Source: Phaeosaccion multiseriatum
Taxonomy: Eukaryota > Ochrophyta, other classes
Assembly (NCBI GenBank): GCA_965112735.1
Contig: OZ218959.1
Location: 2,542,001-2,606,000 of the forward strand
Length of the DNA stretch: 64,000 bases
Reading direction: 5' to 3'
Both the position numbers and the translations under genes were made by a program. Positions 48,008-59,200 of the stretch are shown here, piece after piece; within the stretch, counting starts at the first letter, position 1; the number at the start of each line of letters is the position of its first letter. The notes under the pieces were generated by a model that worked only from the letters and a program-made list of their open reading frames with translations, searched no databases and had not been told where the DNA came from.

Positions 48008-48920
48008 TAGAAGTTACTAACAAAAACGGAGGGAGGAAGAAGAGAAGGGGAGGGAGAGAGCCCTGGTGGTGGGGGTGGTGGTGGTGCTGCTGCTTCTTCT
48101 GCCGCTTCTGCCGCTTCTGCCGCTGCTGCTGCTGTTTCTACAGCTCCTACTACTCCTAGCCATTGTTTTCTTTTTCTCCGCCTCTCTCCTACTCACCACC
48201 GACTCCAGGAGGATAAAAATCGGAAAGGTAAAACCTTGGCTGTGGGGGGCGGTGGCGTTTCTCCCTGACATATTTTTCTTTTCTTTTTTGTCTTACTAAT
48301 ACTCACTCACTCACTCACTCACTCACTCACTCCTCACTCACTCATATCAGCAACAAGAGCAGCAGGAGGAAAGGGGAGAGAGTCGGCACACGGAGGGGAA
48401 GGCAGGACCCGCAATAGCAGCAGCAGGAGGACGACGAGGAGGAGGAGCAACCTCTGACGTTTGGGATGGCCCCCAAGGGGGCTTCGAGCCAGCTTCACGC
48501 CCGCGGATACACACAATTGGAAAGAGCCCACTGGCAAGCTCGCGGACTTATCGAAAAAGGGGGAATGTTGCATGGTTGCATGTTGACGCGGTGAGAGTTG
48601 GCAACGCAAGCAAGGCATCCGAGGTAGAGATGAGCTTGCACAACACACATATGATTGATCGTATTAGTGTTACACACTCACTCACTCACTCACTCACTCA
48701 CTCACTCACTCACTCACTCACTCACTCACTCACTCACTCACTCACTCACTCACTCACTCACTCATCTAACCCCTCCGGTGGGATGCTCATACGTAACTGC
48801 CATGCCAGCTATCCCATCCCCCCCTCGCCTCCTCTCTTCTCCCGCCTCTCCTCCCCTCCCCTCTTTCGAGGCCCACCCACAGCACTCTGGCCCGCTCTCA
48901 ATAGCCTGTTCCTGCGCTGT
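48008..48920. other. Spacer between IQ gene promoter and megasynthase 3' end
   Basis: Both flanking genes run on the minus strand. It contains (ACTC)n at about 48302-48335 and a longer tract at about 48673-48763, plus Ser/Pro-type low-complexity frames. No gene is supported. Confidence 0.5.
48673..48763. repeat. (ACTC)n tetranucleotide repeat
   Basis: About 90 bp of pure ACTC, with a shorter related tract at 48302-48335. It is the same unit, in the opposite orientation, as the tract near 880-1215. Confidence 0.9.
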
Positions 48921-50215
48921 CTACAGAGCCTGCTGCTGCGCTCTCATCAGGGTCAAGATAAGATTCGCGCCGTTCCAACTTAGAGCTTTGTGATGAAGAT
49001 CGGCCTCCTGCCGACCCAAAATTTGGCCAAAAAGTTTGTCTGCGAGCGGGCTCGGCAGGTAGACTTCATGCAGAGGCTGCAGATCGTCAAAGAAGGACTG
49101 CAGGAAGAACCGCAGGGCAGGGAGCACATTCTTTGACGCGAGGAAAGCCTCCGTAGAGAGAATGGCAGGCCTGGGCCGTCCGGAGCTCTCGACAGCCAGC
49201 TGGAGTGTCTCTGGTGCGATGTTGAACGCTTCACAGGCAACGTTGTACACCATCGGTGCCGCCTCGCTGAGGCGGACGATGATCTGCGACACAACGTCAA
49301 CAGGGGTGGCGTTCATGGCGTGTGCAAGTACCTCGCCGTGTTTACTCGCTTGCTCAACGATGGACAGGAAGACGTCGCCGCGTCTCGGGGCAAAGCCTGT
49401 GGAGCGGTGTCCAGCCACGACGGGGACTCTGTACACACTGACGTCCATGCCGTTCTGCCCCGCCTGCGTGGCGAGCTTCTCTGCCACCCACTGGTAGGCA
49501 AGAGAGGCGATCAAAGGGTAAAGGGCAGAGAGAGGCCGGAAAAATTGACGTAAGATAGAACTGAGTTGAGCAGCGAGCTGACCGGGTGAGGAGGGAGAAT
49601 GTCAAAGAGGCAGCATTTAGAGGGAGAACGGCACACACACGCGAGAGGCAACAGCGAGTTCAGCACACTGTCTTACCTTGCTTTGGAAGTACCCGAGCTG
49701 CTTGCCAGATGCACGTCCTGTTGCCGGCACCACAGTCATGTCTCCCAAGGGTGCGTCGGCAGAGATGGTCCCGTCCTCGTTGGCCATGTCGGGGGTGATG
49801 ACAGCAATTGTGGAAACCATGTGCAGGGCTTTGAGAGAGTGCGTCGCTGCGAAACTCAGGATGTGAAGCGTCCCCAGCACGTTGGCAGGGAACAGTTCCG
49901 CATAGCTCTTGGCGTAGCTGATGAGAGCTGCCGAGTGGTAGATGCGAGTCACCGTGCGGGCCAGGCGCTGATACACTTCATCCGAGAGGCCGAGGGTTGG
50001 CAATGTGATGTTCCCCTTGTAGACCGCCAACCGGGCCCTTTCCGACGGGCGCAGCGTGATGTTGGCTTCCTTCAAGCCGAAGAGCACACGCTTCAGAGCG
50101 TCTTTATCGTCCGAAGCGCGAACGACGCAGTGCACAGTGGAGTGGGGGTGAGCCTGCAGCAAGTCCACCAGCAGATACCGCCCGAGGAAACCCGTGACGC
50201 CTGTGAGCATAATAG
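48921..50215 (-). other. Module 7: thioester reductase (SDR-e) release domain
   Basis: The NAD(P)H-binding motif is IMLTGVTGFLGRYLLVDLLQ, the central ARTVTRIYHSAALISY matches the V-x-H-x-A-A element, and a Y-x-x-x-K catalytic pair occurs in GYFQSK, with the lysine as the last codon of exon 10. Such domains release carrier-bound acyl chains as aldehyde or alcohol. The C-terminal tail is ordinary for the family. Confidence 0.85.
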
Positions 50216-53200
50216 TAGGCTCCGCTGCGCTCTGGTTCGCTCCAGATGCTACCCGCGCCATGTCCTGTATCGTGGCGGCGATATCGCTGGGCAGATACGC
50301 GTCTTTCCACAGGTCTGGAGCTTCCCTCCTTCCCACAAGGTCAGTCTCGAATTCTCCTTCGTCAGCGCCGTTGCGACTGCTGGCTCTGCGCGACATACGC
50401 ACCGCGGGCACGCCTTCGAGCAGCACATCGTCCGTCTGCTGCAGGCCAGGAGGAATGAAAGTTCCAGGAGACACGCTGCAATGGCGGGGTAGCGATGCCG
50501 AGGCGGTAACGATGGACCCCGCCCCAACCGTCAACCTTTGCCCAACGACACAAGGCTCTCAAAGAGAAGGCTGCAAGAAGTGGTGCTTCGCTGCGCTTCC
50601 TTCTGGTCATCGCCGTCGACAACACGTGACGCTCTCCCTCCCTCCACGTGCACGAACCGCCGGCCGTCGAGCACGCAGTCACGGTCCACAACGCTCCCTG
50701 CACCCAAGCGGATCAAATCCAAGCCGGACAGGCCATTTGTTGCGAGCACCACCGCACCCTTGCCTACGTGCGCTCCCATGGCTCGAAGCCAAATGTTGTG
50801 TACCACTGTGCCGGCGAGGCAGTTGACACCACTCCCCCGGGCTGCTTGAGCAACGGTGGAGTGGAACAAGTCCATATGGAAGGCCACGCTCCCAACGCTC
50901 ATGTAGCAGCCTGAGAGAGCTCTCCCAGCGATGCACCACTTCGCCAGCACAGCCCATACAGCCATGGCCACGCTGAGTGACAAGACGACCAGTGGCGATA
51001 GGGCCAGAGCCGGCCACCTCCCCAGGAGAGCCACCGACCAAGTCGCCAAGAGGAGACTGGAATACACGCCGGTGAATTGCAGCATCAGCAAGGTAACAGG
51101 ACTCACGAGAGAGTATAGCGTAGCCCCCGCTCCAGCCAGCCAAGACTCACGTCCATCTCGATGCTGCTGCAGCTGCTGCTGCTGCCGCTGCTGCTCATCG
51201 TTCTGCCGCTTGTGAAGCTTGATGGGTGTCACCAAGCTGCCGTAGCGAAGGGTTCTCGGCCACACTTTGGACGAGAGTGACGCGGCGGAGGACGTGCTCG
51301 TCAGTGGGCCCACCATGGAAGCGTCGCCGAGCTCCGACCCCGGGCAGAGAGAGGAGCCTGGTGCGGTGACAGCGCATGTTCCCATCTTGACTGTCGTTGC
51401 TGCGTAGCCTTCCGCTCGAGTAGCAACGTTTCCCAACGCCACAGAGTGAGGCTCCAGCTCGAGCAAGGCGGGGTCCATCACAGGGGAAGGAGCGACCACT
51501 GTAGCCGTCCATGCGACGCGCGCCCCCAGGGCGCGAAGCCAGAGGACCATGCCGGAGCCGCCGGAGTGCAACGGCATGTAACGAGGGTACACTACTCGCA
51601 TCATCATGTCGATAGCATGGAGCCGCTCCTGTCTCTTTCCGCTGCTGCTGATTGCGGCAAGACCTCCAAGGCATCGTTTCAGAATTACACTCAGGAGGGT
51701 CATGCCGACACCCGCGACTGAGTAGGACAGGGCCAGAATCAGCATTGGTTTCACCAGGTACTGCTCCGTTGTCAGCTCCTTCATCGGACCAAGCGTGCCC
51801 ACAAAGCCCAGGGCGATGGGAAGCAGCGGCACAAGTGCCGGGTCGAATGTCGTGATGAGTGCCGCCACGAGGTAGCCCACGTCGAGAGAGCGATAGTCGG
51901 GCACATAGCGTCCGAGTTGAGGCACGTAGGTAAAGAGACCCCACGCCTCACTCAGCTCCCCAAAGACAAAGTACGCGGGTATACTCGCGGCCACCATGCA
52001 CAGAGCTGCTAGGGCGAACCCCAGCACGGTCATCATTGCATCGCGTACAATCACCGCCGCTGTTGCAGGCACATTCATCCTCAAGCCTGTGCCTGAGTCT
52101 GTCCCTGCCTCTGGACGAGAAGGGCTGTCAGGGCATGGCTTTGCCGGAGAGCCACTCCATGCTGTGCAGGCGGCGAGCGGGGCACTTCGTCCGCTGATCA
52201 CCGTTGACGGTCGCAACTGCACCAAGTCTCCCATAGTTGCTCCTCCAAACACTTGAGACGATGCACCAACCACGCAGTCTGCGCCAATGGTGATTTGTCG
52301 GAGCAGGAGGTGGCGGTCTTCAATCACCGCCGGCCGAAGGCGACAAAACTCCTCCACAGTGGTCTGCCGCCCCACACGCACCAAGTCGAACTCCGATATC
52401 GATGTCGAGTGCAGGCGGCACCCTGTGCCAATCTTCGCTCCGAGTGCGCGAAGCCACCACGTCCACACCACGCTCCCATGCAAGGGCAGTCGCTGCAACG
52501 CAAAGTCCGTCACGCGGTCCACAAAGAGCCAGCGGAAGTAGTACCCGCTATTGATGGGATAAGACCCCGCCCGGTACCTGCCGATGACCACCCATTTGGT
52601 CAGTGTTACCACGGCCATGAGCAGAAGGGCCCACGAGAGGAAGGCGAGAGGCACACAGGCCAGAGTGGTCCACCGGCCCCACTTGTCGAGCAGGATGGAG
52701 TCAAGGATGATCACACCGGGGAAGGCCGACAATGCGACCGCCAGTGAGCTGTACACCATCGCCGCAACCCCTGTGCAGAAGCTAGGGATGGTGGAGCAAG
52801 TGGCACCGCTGACCGTGTCGTCGTCTGTGTCCTTATCCTCCTCGAGAGCTCTACTGGTGCCGTCTTCCACAGCATCGGCGCCCATACCGGTGGTCTTACT
52901 CGTCGCTTGAGTGGGGAGGTGATCTGCCGCCTCTTTTGAAGGAAGCAACACCTCAATCACATGCTGAGCGATATCCTCCGGGGTCTGGTGCTCCATGAGC
53001 ATCGAAGGAGAGAGACTGTAGTCGACGCTCGCGGACAGACGATTGACAATCTCCACCCATGCCAGCGAATCGATGCCCACCTCGCTGAGAAGGGTGGTTT
53101 CTTTGACCTGAACGCCTTCCCCTCCCGCACAGTCCACCACGGCCTGCTTGACCTTGCGCACCACCACTGCTTGGCGAGCCTCTGGCGTCAGACTCAGCAA

Positions 53201-56200
53201 CTCCTGCCGCAGCTCCGAGGCTTCCGCTGGAGCATCCGACACTGAGTCCATTCCATCATGTGTCAACGTTGCCCTCTTCGGCAGAGGAAAGTCTCGTGAC
53301 GAGGGGAGCCCCTTCCAAGCGAGGTCAGCGCATCCCGCGGTATCTTGGTGTCGAGGCTTGTTGCTGTTGCTGTTGCTGTTGCCGTCGTTGCCATAGCTGC
53401 CCAGGATGACGTGGGCGTTGACTCCACCGACACCGTAGGAATTTACTCCTGCGAGCAGCGTCGAGCCATCGGAGCAGTAGGAGGAAAGGGGCGTCTTTCC
53501 GGTGGGCAGCGTGATGGGCCGGCCCTCCAGCTTCAGCAAGGGATTGACGCCCTGCAGGTGAAGATTGGGCGGGGCCTCTCGGTGCTGCACCACCAGGATG
53601 GCCTTGATGAGCTGAGCCATTCCCGACGCCCCCTCCATGTGGCCCAGGCTAGTCTTGACGGTGCCCACTACAAGGGGTGAGGTCTCTGGTCTGTTGGGGG
53701 TGAAAGCAGCCTTGAGAGCGCCTAATATTCACAACACGAAGTAGGAGGGAGGAAGGGAAAGAGAAATATAGAACATGGGAAGGAAAGAGTGAGGAGGGGA
53801 AGGAAGGAAGGAAGGAAGGAAGGAAGGAAGAAAGCAGGGAAGAAAGGAAGGAAGGAAGGAAAGGTAGGAAGGTGAGAAGAAAGAAACGAATGAAGCAAGG
53901 AAGGAAGGAGGGAAGGAAAGAGGGAAGCATTGCTTTACCTCTCTCGAGCCACCCCCGTTCACGACGACTGTTTCACAATGTGACTTCTCTACTCACCCAT
54001 TTCGATGGCATCGCCCATGAGGGTTCCCGTGGCGTGGGCCTCGACGTAGCTCACTTCTCTCCCCTCGCACCCTGCCTGCCGCAGGGCGCTCCTCGCCAAG
54101 CTCTCTTGGGCGGCTCCCTTGGGGGCGGACAGAGAACTGCTGACGCCGTTGTGGTTGACAGCCGCTGCCTTGATGACAGCGAGGATGTTGTCACCGTCCC
54201 TGATGGCGTCCGGCAGGCACTTGAGCACGACGGCGCCGCTGCCCTCGCTGCGCACGTAACCGTCAGCACCATCGTCAAAGGACTTGCAGCATCTGGAGTA
54301 AGAGACGAGACAAAAGACAAAAAGAGGAAGGGAGTCGTGAGGGGGCCTTTTCAAGCAACTTGTCACAAAGAAAGCAGAGAAAGAAGAAGGAAGAAACTTG
54401 TGGTAGGGAAGAACACAAGACGAGCATGAGCCGCAGGAAGGAGGACAAGACACTCACCCTTTCTTCGACAGTAGCCCCGCACTGGTCAGGCTCCCAAAAA
54501 CTTGGTGGTGGAGCAGCAGGTTGACTCCGCCAACGACGGCAGAGCCGCACTCCCTCAGTTTCAGGCTGTTGCAAGCATTCTTGAGGGCTACCAGCGCCGA
54601 CGGGCATGCCGCATCAACCGTTTCACATGGGCCAACTAGACCGAGCGTGTGCGAGATGCGGGCTGCGAAACACGCCCGACTTGAACCGGTAAGAGTGTAC
54701 GCGCCCGAAGCCCCGCCGCTCTCACGCACCAAGGCAGGCCAGTCCGTCCCTGCCGCTCCAATGAAGACGCCGACTCCGTGGCCTTCAAGCCTGTGCCTGC
54801 CCTCGTAGCCGGCTCTGTGCAGGGCCTCGTACGCCACTTCGAGCATGATGCGCTGGTTGGGGTCCTGGGCCTCCGCCTCGGCGACGGACATACCGAAGAA
54901 TGCATTGTCGAATGCTTCAACGCCATCGATGAAGCCACCTGCTCGCGCAGTAGAGGGGCAAGAGGGGGGGGTGGAGGTAGACCGCTGAGTAAGGTAAAGC
55001 GGGGCTGCAGTGCAAGTCTCCATGGGCGAAGCATAAAGGACACCACAATCATCTCAGCAGGCAGACTCCTTCTCCTCCTCCACCTCCTCCTCTCCGTTCT
55101 AATGCCTCGCTCTCCCTCCCCTCGCCTCTTCTCTCCTCCCACGCCCCCAACACACAGGCAGGCACTTTTATGGCAGCAAGGGTACCTCTCACTCCCGCTC
55201 CCAAGCCTCGCGCCAGCGGTGCATCGGAGATGCAGTCCTCCTCATTACACAGCTTGGCCCAGAGCTCCTCCACGCTGTTGCATCCACCCGGGAAGCGGCA
55301 GGCCATCCCAATGACGGCAATGTCGCCGCCACCGTCAGAAAGGACCCCAGGGGCAGAAGAAAGGCGCCCATCGACAGCAGCGTCGCCGTCGGTCTGTCTA
55401 AATACAATCGTCTCGAGATGGGCTGCCAGCAAGGCCGGTGTGGGGAAGTCAAAGAACGCCGTCACCTCCAGTTCGAAGTCCTCTCCTCCATCAGCGCTGC
55501 TATCCAAGAGGTCGTCCTCCAGCATTACGGCGACCTCCGCCATCGCGACGGACGACATACCTGCGTCCATGAAACGGTCGGTGGCGCGCAGGCCGTGGTT
55601 GCCAGACGCGTCTCTGGCAGACTCGACAAGACGCTCGAGGATGAGGGCCACTCGAGCAGCCTTGTCCATTGACTCCATAGCGTCCATCAAGCCCGTCGTC
55701 TCGACCGAAGTACGCCGAGAGAGCCCTGAGGTGGGGCCTCCAGTGCGAGGCGCAGCAGTAAGTACACCCGCGCCAGTACTGTGGAAGTCCTCATCGATTC
55801 GCTTTGCCAGCGCCACAGAGTAGGCGGCAGCACATTCCGTCAGCTCGAACGACATGACGGTGGAGTTTATGTAGAGGCCTCCGCTGCCCTGCATGCCCTC
55901 CAGTCTGGGGTACACTTTGGCCGCAATGTCCTCTACTCCAAAGTGGGGGAAGTACGGCCACTCAATGTAACGCACGAAGCGCGCCACCTTGCCCCCCAGT
56001 CGTACCATATCGGCAGCGATCATGGTCTCCGTCGTCTCGCGTGTGCCGTCCTCCGCCACGTAGGCTAGCAGCATCATGGTCTTCACCCCCCGCCTGGGCT
56101 GGAGAAAGCTCATACAGCATCCTCGCTGGGACCCGCTCTTGGTTGCCGATGGTACGCAACACCAATGCTCCTGCATGACATCGGGCACTTGCACCTCCAT

Positions 56201-59200
56201 CTCCGCCACTGCCGTTACGTAGCGAAGGTGACGCACTCGCTCGAAGATGCCCGATAGCGCCGCTGCAGATGCATTATCAGACGAATCCAGATACCTCATG
56301 GCGGCTACAGGGTCATGGGCCAGCACGACTCTGTCGAAGGCCATCCTCTCGCCGGACGCCAGAGAGACGTGGCATTTTCGCTCCAGCTCATCTGCGGGGT
56401 GCGCACTTTCATCGCCCACGCTGTACGGCTCCACCTTCACCACCTCACTGTTGAAGCGGCAGTCGCAGAGGGAAGCGGCTACACTCTCCCACAGTGCCAT
56501 GTATCCGCCTTTTACCATGGAGCGCGTGGAGTTGGCACCAACGGTGCTCATGTACTGTCAATTAAGGACATGGGTGGGAAGGGGGGCGAGAAAGCGGAGG
56601 AGGAATAGGCGTAAGTGGAAACATGTCTCTTTTGATAGAAGCGCTCAACGAGGGGGGGGGGTGGTAAGGCCCACACACGCACACAAACAAACACAAACAC
56701 GCGCGGCACACACGCACACACACGTACACACGTACACACGCACGCACACACACATGCATGGCTCACCTTCAGGAGGTAGGTAAGTGGTACATCGTCGTCG
56801 ACGTAGCCGTAGCCTGCAGCGCAGAAGGCGGGTGCGAAGGTGTCATTGTAGAAGCGCTGCATCTCCTCGTCCTGCTGCTCCAGCGCCTGCCGAATAGTCA
56901 AGGCCTCTCCCCGACGAGCGGCCACCGCCCCTGTAGACAGGAGTTTCTTGGTGAGGGCCCCCATTCGGATGCTGCACTGGTCTTGCTCCCCGTCCTCCTC
57001 TCCGGTCAGAGAGTGGGTCTCCAGATCGACGAAGACAGGGGGATAGTCGGGGACGAGGGAATGTCCGAAGCGCGTCGCGAGCGCCCGTATCCGCTCGTAA
57101 TGCTCAGGGAAGATCATGTGCCCCCCCAGGGGGACCACCACCTCGTTCCCGTCGGCGTCTGCGGCCTTGAAGGTCTCGCACATGCCGCTCGCGAAGGCCT
57201 GCTTCTCCAGCACGGTCACCAGGTAGCCTTTGTCCTGGAGCTCGCGAGCGATGGAGAGCCCACTGGGACCTGCTCCCACCACGCAGATTCTCCCCTGTCG
57301 GCCCACGGTGGCGGGTGGGTGGGCGCCTCCTGCCCCTTTCAGGACCTCGGCTTGGACGGAGCCAACACATCCTCCACCAGCGACAGGAGAGGCCTGTCGG
57401 TGCAACACATTTGTATTTGAGCCATAAAAAAAACGGTATCGGGGGTTCAGGTTTAAAAAAAAAACCTAGTGCTGGTAGAAAGGAGTTAAGTTTCGCACCT
57501 CTTCGAGGAGCTCCACCTCTTCACGCACGGCGTCCTCCGCAAGCTCGTGCACCATGCGCAGCTTGCCGGCATGGAGCGCCTGCCTCGTCGCCCGCCGTCG
57601 GATTTTGCCGCTTGTGGTCTTGGGGATGGTCTTCTGCTTGATGGCCACCACCCTGGCCGCTCTGAAGCCCAGACAGGACGAGAGCGCGGCTTGAGCGGCC
57701 TCCACCACTGCCTGGGCCTCGCCCTCTCGCTCCTGGCGGATCTCGAACACGACCTCCAGCACACCGTCCCCTCCCGTCTCGTCGGAGGAGAAGGCCGCAA
57801 TGCAGCCCTGCCGAATGGCGTCAGACGCCTCTTGCACGGCGAACTCGACGTCCTGCGGGTAGTGGTTGACCCCGTTGAAGATGATGAGGTCCTTGATGCG
57901 GCCGCAGATGTACAGCAAACCCTCCTCCACAAAGCCCACGTCGCCCGTCCGCAGGTACTGGCGAGGAGGCAAGCTGTCACTGCCCCCGGCCCCACCCTGG
58001 AGAGAGAGCTTCGCCTGGAACACCTCCTTCGACAGCTTGGGCTTGCCCCAGTACCCGGCGGCGACAGAGGGAGAGGAGACCCAGACCTCTCCCGTGGCTC
58101 CTGCTTCGCCGACCTCGGCCATGGTGTCGGGATTGACGATTCGAATGTCCATAAAGTCTGCTCTCTCGCTCGGGGAGCCGACGCTGGTGAGGTCGGGGCG
58201 AGAAGGCGATCGATCGAGGACAGTGGTCCAGGAGACTGGGGAAAGTGTGCAATGGGGTGGGGAAGGCGAGAGAACGAGTGAATTAGTCTTTGCATGGATT
58301 TCTACACTGAGAGAGAATGAAATGCACCACCGCCTGTCCCTTCGCCTGCACCCGGCCCCCCTTCTGTGCAGACTTCTTACCTAAAACCACGTGCTCAGCG
58401 AGCCCATACGCAGCCGAGAACCACCTTACAGTGCACAAGTCACAGAGAGCGAGGCACGTACAAGGGAGAGGTATGAGGTTAAAAACCATTCACCGGCCGA
58501 AAAAAGGGGGGAGCACGGAGGATGTCGTGACAGGTCTCTCGAGCTCAAGCGCAGTCACAGCTCCTGCCGCACACTCACTCACCCCTGCCGGAGGCCGAAA
58601 GGCAGGAAGGCCCCTTCGAACCTCTCCACCGTCTCCGCTCGGATTGGCTCGGCTCCCGACTGTAGCCTGACCACGCAAGACAGATCCAGCTTGGGCTCCT
58701 TGCGAGTGCCGCGCACCTTGGCCATGTAGCGGGCGCAGAGGGCGTAGGCAAAGTCGGGGGCGACGGACCACTCCACGCGGTGCCGAGAGACAAGCTCCAG
58801 CCACAGCAGGGGCCGCTTGATGAAGCTCACGGGGGACATGTAATGCATAGTCATGCCCGTCAGGAAGGGGGTGAGGAGGCCGAGTACGAGGCCCATGTCC
58901 TGAGAAGCAAGGAGAAAGTAAGCAGGGTAGTGAGTGGGGCGCGAGTGAGCAACAGCAAAAGGCAAGACGAGGCGCAATGGAGAGCAGAGGGGTGTCCGGT
59001 CGCACATCGTTTCTCCCCTTCCTCACGCTTGCTTGGCGCTTCGTTCCTGGCCGTCCGTTTCCACATTTCTCCTCCCTTCATGTGTCCTGCCTCTACTTCC
59101 TCGCTCCCTCGCTCGCTCACCTTCCCCCTATATACAAGTCAACTCACATGATACTGGGGCAACCACGAGAAGCCCGTGGTTGGCACATTATGGATCCGCT

